The notes beneath the pieces are model-generated. The model ran no database searches. It was not told the DNA's origin and saw only the letters and a list, made by a program, of their open reading frames with translations. Made by a program: the position numbers and the translations under genes. Below, piece by piece: positions 28,258-36,973 of a stretch of DNA of 64,000 nucleotides (position 1 is its first letter; each line of letters opens with the position of its first letter). This stretch comes from Psychrobacter immobilis (GTDB lineage: Bacteria; Pseudomonadota; Gammaproteobacteria; Pseudomonadales; Moraxellaceae): assembly GCF_904846065.1 (NCBI RefSeq), contig NZ_CAJGZV010000001.1, positions 2,728,001 to 2,792,000 of the forward strand. The letters are read 5' to 3'.

Positions 28258-28320
28258 GCTCATAAGCCAAAAACACTTAAATCCAAAACACTTAAATATC
28301 GTCTTCGTCCCGATTGTAAA

Positions 28321-28352
28321 CGCCCATTGCTAGATAGTGATGGGCGTTTTTT
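28321..28352 (+). terminator. Terminator of metNIQ
   Basis: Arms CGCCCATTGC and GTGATGGGCG (one mismatch) around TAGATA form a GC-rich stem followed by six T. It lies 64 bases after the metQ stop. Confidence 0.85.
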
Positions 28353-28573
28353 ATGGACTCGATTTTACGATTTTTATTTTTTAACCGCGCGCTGCTGTCT
28401 ATCAGTTACTAAAAATGACGTTACAGCCTGTTTGTCCTTTGTAGGAAAGCGTCACGTGCCCTTTTACTTGCTGCCAATTTTTTCTATAGTGGGTAGGTCA
28501 AATAGAGAGGGTGATCAGAATATTGATGATTCGATGCTCTATCAATAAATACATAAATAACAAGGATAATAAG

Positions 28574-29422
28574 ATGCGTGCTAAAACTTATAATATTCGT
28601 ACCGCTGGACAAGCAAATATTCCTGTACTAGGGCTTGGTACATGGCAATCGACCGGTCAAGATTGTGTTGATGTCGTCAGTCAAGCGTTGAAAATGGGTT
28701 ACGAGCACATCGATACCGCTCAAGCTTATGGTAATGAAAAAGAAGTGGGTCAAGGTATCAAACAATCAGGGGTATCTCGGGATAAGTTCTTTTTGACCAC
28801 AAAGATTTTTCCTGATGATATGAAGTTTGAGCCTGAGAAATTGATTGCAGCCGCCAAACGCTCTTTAGCAGATTTAGATACTGATTATGTTGATTTGCTA
28901 CTATTGCACTGGCCAGATGACCGTGTTCCTTTATCTGAAACCATTCCTGCCTTGTGCGAACTACAAAAACAAGGTTTGACGCGCCATATCGGCGTCTCTA
29001 ACTTTAATATTGCCAATATCATTGAAGCTGAGAAATATGCTGATGTGCCGATTGTGGTCAATCAGGTTGAGTTTCATCCGTTCATCAAGCAAAAAACCTT
29101 GCAGACTTTTTTGAACAATCACCACATTCTACTCGAAGCTTATTCACCACTTGCACGCGGGGATGTATTCGATAATGAGATTATTAAAGAAATCGCTGAC
29201 AAACATAATGTCACGCCAGCACAGATATCATTGGCTTGGATTCTGGCAGACAAGCATCGTATTGCTATCCCAAAGACTGCTAACCCTGATCATTTACAAG
29301 GCAACTTAGACGCTATAAAAGTACAATTAAGTGCGGATGATATTGAGAAAATCAGCAGCTTAGCGCGTGCTGATGGGCGCAAAATTAAGCATCCAGATTA
29401 CTCGCCTGAATGGGACGACTAA
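28574..29422 (+). CDS. Aldo/keto reductase (DkgB-like)
   Basis: This 282-residue NADPH-dependent oxidoreductase belongs to the AKR5-type family with 2,5-diketo-D-gluconate/methylglyoxal reductases. The catalytic tetrad is visible: Asp and Tyr in HIDTAQAYGNE, Lys in FLTTKIF and His in LLLHWPDD. The nucleotide-binding C-terminus has IAIPKTANPDHL. The start at 28574 has AAGGA 8 bases upstream; the frame is open to 28511. It stands alone between terminators. The natural substrate cannot be told from sequence; detoxification of reactive aldehydes is the usual role of this group. Confidence 0.9.
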   Translation: MRAKTYNIRTAGQANIPVLGLGTWQSTGQDCVDVVSQALKMGYEHIDTAQAYGNEKEVGQGIKQSGVSRDKFFLTTKIFPDDMKFEPEKLIAAAKRSLADLDTDYVDLLLLHWPDDRVPLSETIPALCELQKQGLTRHIGVSNFNIANIIEAEKYADVPIVVNQVEFHPFIKQKTLQTFLNNHHILLEAYSPLARGDVFDNEIIKEIADKHNVTPAQISLAWILADKHRIAIPKTANPDHLQGNLDAIKVQLSADDIEKISSLARADGRKIKHPDYSPEWDD

Positions 29423-29470
29423 GTTCTCGTAAAAAACCACCAAAACTTATTAATACCAAAATTCATGTAA

Positions 29471-29507
29471 AAAAAGAGCCGCTAATAATATATTAGCGGC
29501 TCTTTTA
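29471..29507. terminator. Bidirectional terminator between the aldo/keto reductase and ccmE
   Basis: Arms AAAGAGCCGCTAATA and TATTAGCGGCTCTTT form a perfect 15-bp stem with a 3-base loop and flanking A and T runs. It serves the convergent genes on both strands. Confidence 0.9.
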
Positions 29508-29530
29508 CTATGGTATGGACTATATAACTA

Positions 29531-30028
29531 CTACTGTAAGGTATCCGTCTCATGCACCTTTTCAGCAGGATTATATTGCTCAGAAGGAGGCACTACACCG
29601 CTACGGTTGTTTTCTTTCATTGATTTGGCCACTTCTGGCGGCATGTAGTTTTCATCATGCTTCGCCAAGACTTCTCCAGCGACAAAAGTGTCACCCTGCA
29701 TCTTACCTGTGGCGACGACACCTGAGTTTTCAGCAAATAAATCTGGCAAAATACCTTGATAAGTCACTGGTACTGTCGATTGAAAGTCCGTAATGGCAAA
29801 CTCAACGTTTAGTGGATTGTCTTCTGCGCGCTGGACACTACCCGCAACGACCATACCGCCTGCTCGAATACGCTTATCTTGTGGTGCTTCACCTTGTGCA
29901 ATCGCGGTAGCATCAAAGTAGTAATCGGTCTGTTGCCCAATGGCATAAAGAACCAATACCACGGCTATCGCCGCTCCTGCAAGCGTAAACATAACCCACA
30001 TCAGTTTTTTGCGACGAACTGCGTTCAT
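29531..30028 (-). CDS. ccmE: Cytochrome c maturation heme chaperone CcmE
   Basis: CcmE binds heme covalently in the periplasm and hands it to apocytochrome c. The 165-residue protein has an N-terminal signal anchor (about 9-31), the OB-fold core with [14 protein letters not shown], and the heme-attachment motif [10 protein letters not shown] with His124 and Tyr128. The C-terminal tail is disordered. It is the last gene of the ccmABCDE order in this window; ccmF, ccmG and ccmH do not follow and must lie elsewhere. A 271-base gap separates it from ccmD, so it may have its own promoter. Confidence 0.95.
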   Translation of the reverse strand: MNAVRRKKLMWVMFTLAGAAIAVVLVLYAIGQQTDYYFDATAIAQGEAPQDKRIRAGGMVVAGSVQRAEDNPLNVEFAITDFQSTVPVTYQGILPDLFAENSGVVATGKMQGDTFVAGEVLAKHDENYMPPEVAKSMKENNRSGVVPPSEQYNPAEKVHETDTLQ

Positions 30029-30299
30029 ACCACTACCTCATTGATGAGTCACTGTTTTATAAACTATAGTCAATGCCATACAAATGTATAAAACAGAAAA
30101 ATTTGAAGAAACTACCATTAGAAAAACGTTCTAAAAATGTCTTTCTAATCGTACTCTTCTAATAGCTATATGGTAGCATTTTTCGGACAAATCAATAAGC
30201 CCTATAACCTCTGTGGCAGTCACCTCTTTATCAGGTGCTAAGTTGCAGATTGAGTGGCTAAAAATTAACGGCTAACGCTAGATAGGACGAACCTACTGG

Positions 30300-30521
30300 C
30301 TAATGAGGCTGCTTGGTGACAGGCATGGTTGTTTTAGCAGTACGCTGTGCTTGCCGCGCTTGCTGAATGGTCAACTGCTTGATTAAAGCCTGTCGTTGTC
30401 TACGACTATAAATAACAAACGCCAGCATCATGCCAACGGTAATAGCCCAGCATGACCAAACGAACACGCCATGCTTACCCATGGCAAGAAATTCAGATAC
30501 GCTATAAAAGTAAGGCTGCAT
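30300..30521 (-). CDS. ccmD: Heme exporter protein CcmD
   Basis: CcmD is a small single-span membrane protein needed to release holo-CcmE from the CcmABC complex. The 73-residue protein begins with YFYSVSEFLAMGKHGVFVW, typical of the family, then has one transmembrane helix (about 22-40) and a basic cytoplasmic tail (YSRRQRQALIKQL). It lies 44 bases after ccmC. Confidence 0.9.
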   Translation of the reverse strand: MQPYFYSVSEFLAMGKHGVFVWSCWAITVGMMLAFVIYSRRQRQALIKQLTIQQARQAQRTAKTTMPVTKQPH

Positions 30522-30565
30522 AATATTTTCCTAGCCGTGATTTTTTTTGGCGACAGTCATTAACG

Positions 30566-31354
30566 TCACTTAGCTTGCCCGCGAATATATTCTTTGACCC
30601 ACGCTTTGCCTTGATCACGATACAAGATAAGGGTATTGGTACGATAAATAGCTAACGTCGCGACCAACAAATAACTACCAATAATCATCAGTAATAATGG
30701 CATCCACATATCTGCAGACATTTTGGGCGCAGCGGTTAAGGTAAAGGTCGAGCCTTGATGCAAGGTGTTCCACCACTGTACCGAATACTTGATAATAGGT
30801 AAGTTTACTGCGCCAACAATAGACAAAATGGCAGCGGCTTTACCACGATTGGCGGTATGCTCAAACGCGGCAAATAACGCCATCACGCCCGCATACAGAA
30901 ATGCCAAAATGAGCATAGAGGTCAAACGTGCATCCCAAACCCAGTAAGTACCCCAAGTGGGTTTTGCCCAAATAGAGCCCGTGATTAAGCTAATCACACA
31001 GAGCAAGAATCCTAGCGGAGCAAGCGCCTGCGCCACTAAACTAGCCGTTTTTATTTTCCAAACCAAAAAAATGACCCCGAGCACTGCTAAGGCAAAATAG
31101 ATGGAAATAGCGATACTGGCAGCGGGTACGTGAATAAAGATAATGCGGTAGCTATTACCCTGCAGATAATCAGGCGGCGCAAAAGCGAGACCCCAGACAC
31201 TACCGATCAACAGGCAAATACTGGCTAATATCGCCAGCCACTTGACCCAAGGCGAAAAAATGCGAAAAAACTGCTTGGTACCCACAGTGGTCAAAAAGCC
31301 TTGCCAGATGCGCTGCCACAGGCTAGGAGATGAGACGTTATTCAGGTTGGGCAT
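30566..31354 (-). CDS. ccmC: Heme-handling protein CcmC
   Basis: CcmC loads heme onto CcmE. The 262-residue inner-membrane protein has six hydrophobic helices and the periplasmic tryptophan-rich WWD motif WGTYWVWDARLTS (about residues 145-160), with heme-ligand His candidates in IIFIHVPAA and near NTLHQGS. The start at 31354 (MPNLNNVSS) is chosen because AGG lies upstream and it gives the usual length; the frame is open to a GTG at 31444. Confidence 0.93.
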   Translation of the reverse strand: MPNLNNVSSPSLWQRIWQGFLTTVGTKQFFRIFSPWVKWLAILASICLLIGSVWGLAFAPPDYLQGNSYRIIFIHVPAASIAISIYFALAVLGVIFLVWKIKTASLVAQALAPLGFLLCVISLITGSIWAKPTWGTYWVWDARLTSMLILAFLYAGVMALFAAFEHTANRGKAAAILSIVGAVNLPIIKYSVQWWNTLHQGSTFTLTAAPKMSADMWMPLLLMIIGSYLLVATLAIYRTNTLILYRDQGKAWVKEYIRGQAK

Positions 31355-31595
31355 GGGAATAAACCTATTGGCACAGCGTATTGGTTGTAACCGATATAGC
31401 GCATCATAGGCGCGACTACCTGCTAACCTGCTGGCGTTAAACACTGGATAGAATCTACAAGTGATTGTTTGCTTAGTTAACTGACTATTATAGCAAAATT
31501 GCCAGTTTTCAACATGCTGTTAATACAAAGGTTTTTTATAGGGGTTTTTATTACAAACTCTCAATACAGAGAGTTGTACACAACTTATGTCGTTT

Positions 31596-32333
31596 TTAAT
31601 TCAACCACGCCATTTTTAACGTCATGGCAATCACCCATGGCATCACCAAAACCGAGATAATACTACCTGCTAATAATAAAGCCAGTATAGGTAAACCATT
31701 GAGACCAGTGGCAAATAAATCAACCGCTCCTGTGGCAAAAATCAACACTGGTAACTGCATCGGTAAGGCAATCAAAGGTACCAGCACCGCACCATTCTTT
31801 AATGATAGCGTTAAGCTACTCGCGACCGCTGACAGCATCAAGAGCATCGGACTGCCCGTCACAATAGAAGCCATCAATATCCACGCCTCAAACCAACTAA
31901 GCTGAAACAAAGGCACGGCAAGTAAACTAAGCGCTGCCACAATACCACTACTAAAAATCCAATGGATAACCAAACGAATCAATACCCATAAGGGCAATGA
32001 TGCTTTGGCAACGACCAATTGCGCCAACGTGCCATTATCAAGGGCAGGCTTAAACAAGCCATCGACACCCATGACCAGTGACAATAGAGCGGCAATCCAA
32101 ACCGCCGACACGCCAAGGCGTTGCAATAGCGCAGGCTCGCTACCCACTGCTAGCGGAAATAAGGTGATAATGACCAAAAACAGCACTAGCGGATAAAGCC
32201 ACTGCACGGCACCCTGTTGTTTGACTTGCCACTCGCGCCGCCATAACTGCATAAAGCTGATACCGCGCACCGCAGCTAAGTCAGTATTTGAGCTTTTATT
32301 CACTGTTTGTACTGGACCGTCTATTTCTATCAT
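31596..32333 (-). CDS. ccmB: Heme exporter membrane subunit CcmB
   Basis: CcmB is the permease partner of the CcmA ATPase in the complex that frees holo-CcmE. The 245-residue protein has six hydrophobic helices and the family start LWRREWQVKQQGAVQWLYPL at about residue 30; SIVTGSPMLLMLSAVASSLT carries the conserved Gly-Ser-Pro. The first 27 residues are an extra hydrophilic extension, so an internal ATG at 32252 is an alternative start. It lies 58 bases after ccmA. Confidence 0.92.
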   Translation of the reverse strand: MIEIDGPVQTVNKSSNTDLAAVRGISFMQLWRREWQVKQQGAVQWLYPLVLFLVIITLFPLAVGSEPALLQRLGVSAVWIAALLSLVMGVDGLFKPALDNGTLAQLVVAKASLPLWVLIRLVIHWIFSSGIVAALSLLAVPLFQLSWFEAWILMASIVTGSPMLLMLSAVASSLTLSLKNGAVLVPLIALPMQLPVLIFATGAVDLFATGLNGLPILALLLAGSIISVLVMPWVIAMTLKMAWLN

Positions 32334-32391
32334 TTATTTGCTCTTCTACGGATGCTTGGGACACTTATACTGAGAGTATGCAAACTAGTAT

Positions 32392-33021
32392 TCAAACCAT
32401 ATAATCGGACAAATCGAGCACTTGATTGGCAACACCAACGGCCTGATGACTGGTCATTAATATAGCGCCGCCAGCATTGGCAAAATCGCGCAATCTGTCT
32501 TCCATTCGCGCTACCATATCGACATCAAGGGCAGTAAAAGGCTCATCAAGTAGCCATAATGGTGTCACCTCAGGGGTCAATAAATATAACCGTGCAAGGG
32601 TAATACGGCGGGTTTGCCCAGCAGATAAATGGCTTGAGCTAATCGTCTCAAAGCCTTGTAGTCCAACCCAAGCCAAGGCGTCATCAATATCAGTAACGCT
32701 TGGGCCAATCCCATATAAATTCAGCAGAAAGGTCAGATTTTGTGCGACCGTCAGATTTGGATGTATACCCAACTGGTGCGACACGTACAAAGGCTGAATA
32801 GGTAAATTCGCTGCTCCTTGATAATAAACCTCACCGCTTAACACTGGCAATAACCCAGCCAGCTGCATTAGCAAAGTCGTCTTACCAGTACCATTGGCAC
32901 CAATTAAATGGCAAATACTACCAGCTGCCAGATTGAGTACAACCCCTTCACATAGAGGGATTTCGCCGCGCTGAACGGTCAGCTCATCAAGCGCAAGTAA
33001 GGCGGTATTCAGAGCTGTCAT
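32392..33021 (-). CDS. ccmA: Heme exporter ATPase CcmA
   Basis: CcmA hydrolyses ATP to release holo-CcmE from CcmC. The 209-residue ABC ATPase has Walker A GANGTGKTT, signature LSAGQTRRITLARL, Walker B PLWLLDEPFTALD and H-loop MTSHQA. It is the first gene of the ccm operon and is divergent from the gene at 33098; the 76-base gap must hold both promoters. Confidence 0.94.
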   Translation of the reverse strand: MTALNTALLALDELTVQRGEIPLCEGVVLNLAAGSICHLIGANGTGKTTLLMQLAGLLPVLSGEVYYQGAANLPIQPLYVSHQLGIHPNLTVAQNLTFLLNLYGIGPSVTDIDDALAWVGLQGFETISSSHLSAGQTRRITLARLYLLTPEVTPLWLLDEPFTALDVDMVARMEDRLRDFANAGGAILMTSHQAVGVANQVLDLSDYMV

Positions 33022-33097
33022 CAGAATCTCTCATTATTTATTAAGCAGCAGTCAACATTCATCACAAACACAGATGACGTTCATGGCATAATACTTT

Positions 33098-34189
33098 ATG
33101 CTTACCCCAACCACACAGTATAACAAATTGTCGATTATTATGACCTCAAAACCTATGCAGACTTCAAAAGATAACCAAAATTTAGATATGCCAGCGCTAA
33201 CCATAGATGGCTTAATCGAGGCACAAGTTGCGTTTATGCAGCAATGGTTGCGCACGCAAGCTGAACCGCTGTCTATGCAGGCATGGCAATGGTTTGCTGC
33301 ACAGCCATTGAATAAATATGTCAGTGCCGATGATTTGCAACAGCTGATTAATGACTGGCTACTCAATCAACCGATGACTGATGTGATACGTAAAGATATT
33401 CGCGATATCTTGCATACGATTATTTATCATCCAGTCAATGATAACGTGCCGTTGTCTGAGCTGGTGGATGACACTCAAGTTGAAACCCTTGCCAATTATG
33501 TTGGTAGCCACGATCAGCAACGCAATATCTTGATTCATACCCTGGTCGGCAACGAGACTTTTGCCGATTTGCTAACCCAAACGCTATATCATGCCATTAA
33601 TGACTTTATGGAAACCACGCTGGATAAAGCAGGCGCTGCTGGTAAACTGATGAAATTTGGGCGCAGCTCTTTTGAAAAAGCGACCAATAGAAACCTTGAT
33701 GAAAAACTGCAGGCGTATTTGCATCGTAATATTAAAGATTTAGCACGCCGCGCAGAAGCCAATGCGCAAGAGCATTTATCAAATGACGAAGTCGCGCGAT
33801 TATTAATCACTGGTTGGGCACGAATCAAAGACCAGCCTGTCAGTCATCTACAGACTTATCTGCGTGATGAGCCTGACAACAGTAGTATCGATCATATCGA
33901 AGCCAGCATTCAGCAAAGCTATAACCGCCTGCGCCAGTCGCCTTACTTACACAGCCTTGTGGCAGCGAGCATCGATACTTGGTATGGTAATCATCAGTCA
34001 GATACTATTGCGACGGTAATTTCGAGTCTTCATATTGATGAGCAAGCCATGACTCAATTGAGTACAGCGCTATTACCTGTGGTGCACGATGCCATTGAAA
34101 GCGAGTGGTTGACGGCACATACTCGTGAAATGTTACAAGCGTTTTATGAGCAACCGAATATCAAAAAAGGCTTAGCATTTAATACCTAG
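33098..34189 (+). CDS. Conserved hypothetical helical protein
   Basis: I do not recognise this 363-residue protein. It has no signal peptide or membrane segment and is probably a soluble, mostly helical protein. Visible features are QVAFMQQWLRTQAEPLSMQAWQ (split over about 45-65), YVSADDLQQLINDWL, a Gly/Lys-rich turn AGAAGKLMKFGRSSFEKA near 195, and DLARRAEANAQEHLSNDEVARLL. Starts at 33098 or 33140 (MTSKPM) are possible; neither has a clear ribosome binding site. The next gene begins 68 bases later on the same strand, so the two may form an operon. Confidence 0.7.
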   Translation: MLTPTTQYNKLSIIMTSKPMQTSKDNQNLDMPALTIDGLIEAQVAFMQQWLRTQAEPLSMQAWQWFAAQPLNKYVSADDLQQLINDWLLNQPMTDVIRKDIRDILHTIIYHPVNDNVPLSELVDDTQVETLANYVGSHDQQRNILIHTLVGNETFADLLTQTLYHAINDFMETTLDKAGAAGKLMKFGRSSFEKATNRNLDEKLQAYLHRNIKDLARRAEANAQEHLSNDEVARLLITGWARIKDQPVSHLQTYLRDEPDNSSIDHIEASIQQSYNRLRQSPYLHSLVAASIDTWYGNHQSDTIATVISSLHIDEQAMTQLSTALLPVVHDAIESEWLTAHTREMLQAFYEQPNIKKGLAFNT

Positions 34190-34257
34190 TCGTTTACTGT
34201 CTTGATGTATTTGTCTCAGTTTCCCATCTCATTCATTTATTTGACAGCACCATACTT

Positions 34258-35067
34258 ATGAGTCAACGTAATACACTCAGCTTGTGGCAAAAACTCAAAC
34301 AGTTACTGACTGGTTCAGCAGCGCAGGCTGATGAAGTTGATATGATACAAACAGAGCCTCATGACATGTATAGTAGTGATACATATAGTAGTGATACAGA
34401 TGATGAGGATACTAGTGACGCTCATGATAATACCGAAATCAATTCCGAATCTGATGTCAAAAACACAAGCGAATATTCAGAAACTGACGCCTTTAACTCG
34501 AGTGCCAGTCAACACGAAGCTAGCGACACGCCCATTATCGATTTTCTGAAACAGTACTTTAATGATAAGCAATGGCACTATACTCACTATCGACCCAAAA
34601 GCAGTGGCAACAAAAACAATGACCGTCAGCAATCGCATCACTTATCGCTTAGAATGCGCAATAAAAGTCTCGATTGCGGCTATTTGTTTCGCGTGCAAGA
34701 AAACAACAAGCTGCTGGCAGTCTATGGAATTTTGCCATTTTTAATACCAGAAAGTCATCAAAGCGCGGCGATGCTACTGATTACTCAAATAAATTATGAC
34801 TTGCTAATCGGCAATCTAGAAATGGATGTCAATGATGGCGAGATACGCTACAAACACGCTATCGATGTCGAAGCGGTAGGCATCGGTAATGATGCTATCG
34901 AGCATTTATTACAAAGTGTCATCGCGATGACCACGGTCGCGAATGAGATATTTAGTGATTTGATCGATAATCAAAACCCTGCGGAAGACTTACCGACATT
35001 GCTGACCGAGCTACGTCACCAATCAGATTCTAGAACCTTCTTTTTGCCAACGCAATTTGTGCAGTAA
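34258..35067 (+). CDS. YbjN-domain protein with an acidic N-terminal extension
   Basis: This 269-residue soluble protein has a C-terminal YbjN-like domain (about 95-250: PIIDFLKQYFNDKQWHY, FLIPESHQSAAMLLITQINY, LLIGNLEMDVNDGEIRYKH), a fold shared with type III secretion chaperones and found in stress-related regulators of unclear mechanism. Residues about 25-90 are Asp/Ser/Thr-rich and contain YSSDT twice, encoded by two exact 15-bp direct repeats (34369-34398). The start at 34258 lacks a strong ribosome binding site. Confidence 0.75.
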   Translation: MSQRNTLSLWQKLKQLLTGSAAQADEVDMIQTEPHDMYSSDTYSSDTDDEDTSDAHDNTEINSESDVKNTSEYSETDAFNSSASQHEASDTPIIDFLKQYFNDKQWHYTHYRPKSSGNKNNDRQQSHHLSLRMRNKSLDCGYLFRVQENNKLLAVYGILPFLIPESHQSAAMLLITQINYDLLIGNLEMDVNDGEIRYKHAIDVEAVGIGNDAIEHLLQSVIAMTTVANEIFSDLIDNQNPAEDLPTLLTELRHQSDSRTFFLPTQFVQ

Positions 35068-35185
35068 TGAACTGACTACCATAGCTATCCATAGCTTTTA
35101 CAATGTCTCATCAGCACCTTACTTTCAAAGCGCTTAAACCTATTTATCCTTAACATACTTTTCAAAAAAGACATCCTCTAACACT

Positions 35186-36103
35186 ATGCTAAAAATTGCT
35201 TACTCTGATATTTTTCGATATTCTGTGCCGGAAAAACACCGCTTTCCTATGCAAAAATACACCATGATTCCCGAGCGGCTATTGGCTGAAGGCACTATCA
35301 GTACCGACAACTTTTTTGCCCCTGCACGTTTGAGCGAAGATGAGATTTTGACCACGCATACTGCGGACTACTGGTATCAGCTGAAAACCCAAACGCTACC
35401 ACGAAAGGAAGCGCGAGCCATTGGCTTTGAAATGACGCCAGAGCTGGTAGAGCGTGGGCGTTATATTGCTCATGCCACTTATGAATGTGCATTATATGCG
35501 CAGCAATATGGCGCGGCGATGAATGTCGCAGGTGGCACGCATCATGCGTTTGCTGATCATGGCGAAGGGTTTTGCGTGTTTAATGACGTTTGTATCGCGA
35601 GTAATTTATTATTAAATCGTGGACAGGCGCAAAAGATTTTAGTGGTCGATTTAGACGTCCATCAGGGCAATGGCAATGCCAGTATTATGGCAGGTGAGCC
35701 GCGTGTTTTTGTGTTTAGCATGCATGGCGCAAAGAACTATCCATTTCGAAAGCAAGTATCAGATTTGGATATTGAGCTAGACAATGATACTGGCGATGTG
35801 GAATATTTGCAGTTACTAGAGGCGACATTACCACGTTTGATTAGCGACGTTGCGCCCGATATAATTTTCTATCAATCCGCCGTCGATGTGCTGGCAACTG
35901 ATAAATTAGGAAAGTTAGGGCTGACGATAGAGGGCTGTAAGGCACGTGATGAATATGTATTACGCCAAGCAAAAGCCGCTAAAATTCCTATCGCTATCGT
36001 GATGGGTGGTGGCTATTCAGAAGATATCGACGATGTGGTTGAGGCGCACTGTAATACCTTTCGTTTGACGCAACAGATATTTTTTAATGAAATAACAAAA
36101 TAA
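35186..36103 (+). CDS. Histone-deacetylase-superfamily hydrolase (AcuC-like)
   Basis: This 305-residue zinc hydrolase belongs to the HDAC/AcuC/acetylpolyamine amidohydrolase superfamily, which removes acetyl groups from lysine or polyamines. Active-site blocks seen are GGTHHAFADHGEGFCVFND (tandem His), VVDLDVHQGNGNA (zinc-ligand Asp and His) and GGGYSED near the end. The N-terminal FRYSVPEKHRFPMQKY is typical of the bacterial class IV-like short form. It starts with ATG at 35186. The substrate is not deducible. Confidence 0.88.
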   Translation: MLKIAYSDIFRYSVPEKHRFPMQKYTMIPERLLAEGTISTDNFFAPARLSEDEILTTHTADYWYQLKTQTLPRKEARAIGFEMTPELVERGRYIAHATYECALYAQQYGAAMNVAGGTHHAFADHGEGFCVFNDVCIASNLLLNRGQAQKILVVDLDVHQGNGNASIMAGEPRVFVFSMHGAKNYPFRKQVSDLDIELDNDTGDVEYLQLLEATLPRLISDVAPDIIFYQSAVDVLATDKLGKLGLTIEGCKARDEYVLRQAKAAKIPIAIVMGGGYSEDIDDVVEAHCNTFRLTQQIFFNEITK

Positions 36104-36151
36104 CGCGCACATAAAATAGCATCTAAACAGCCAGCTGCCTCGCGAGCTATC

Positions 36152-36940
36152 TTATAAAAATGCCATAACTCCCTGCCAGCCGACACGAATACCAAGCACG
36201 GTAAGTATCAATAAAATAAGCTGACGAAAGCGCGCTTGGGGCAAATAGCGACGCAAGCGGATGCCAACTAAAAGCGCAGCAATCGATAGTACACTAAGCA
36301 AAGTAATCAGCTGCCATTCACCACTGCTGAGCGCCATAATAGGCTCACGTAATACGATAATTTGGGCGATTTTACCCAAAAAATAGCACATGTTGCCGAC
36401 TTTGGCGATAGTGTTTTTATCATCGCTGGCAGACAGTAGATACATCATCAATATGGTCGACATGGCATTGGTCGAGCCGCCAATCACCCCTGCACTAAAG
36501 CCAACGATGATTAACACAGGCTTGGTAGCAGGTAGACGGAGTTGCTTACCAAGCAAGCTGCTTATGACATAAAAACCAATAACCGCTGCCAATAGTAATA
36601 AAATATAGGCGCTATCGACCCATAGTAAGAGCTTCGCGCCTAGAATACTACCGAGTAAGCTGGTCAATGCCAGTAACCAATAGCGCCTGCCATAATAGAT
36701 AAAATTTTGCCAGATCGTACGGTCGCCACCCGCGAGCCAAGTCATGGCATTAAGCAATAATGACGGAAAAATGACCAACACAATAGCATGTGGTAACGGA
36801 TAGATACTAGCAAGCGCAGTGGTCGTCACCAACGTCACACCTAACCCACTAATACCGTGTAGCAACGATGCCAGCGCAAAGATTACCATCAATAACAACG
36901 TCTGAGTGCTATCACTATCCATCATATTAGCCATAAACAT
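36152..36940 (-). CDS. TauE/SafE (TSUP) family membrane permease
   Basis: This 262-residue protein has about eight hydrophobic helices and the repeated TSUP motifs GISGLGVTLVTTTAL and GFSAGVIGGSTNAMSTILMMYLLSA. Family members are proposed to export sulfite, sulfoacetate or other organic anions. The start at 36940 follows AGGTCTTA. coaBC ends 33 bases upstream on the same strand, so the two may be co-transcribed. The substrate is unknown. Confidence 0.85.
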   Translation of the reverse strand: MFMANMMDSDSTQTLLLMVIFALASLLHGISGLGVTLVTTTALASIYPLPHAIVLVIFPSLLLNAMTWLAGGDRTIWQNFIYYGRRYWLLALTSLLGSILGAKLLLWVDSAYILLLLAAVIGFYVISSLLGKQLRLPATKPVLIIVGFSAGVIGGSTNAMSTILMMYLLSASDDKNTIAKVGNMCYFLGKIAQIIVLREPIMALSSGEWQLITLLSVLSIAALLVGIRLRRYLPQARFRQLILLILTVLGIRVGWQGVMAFL

Positions 36941-36973
36941 TAAGACCTAATATCTGGATTAATAGTGACATAA

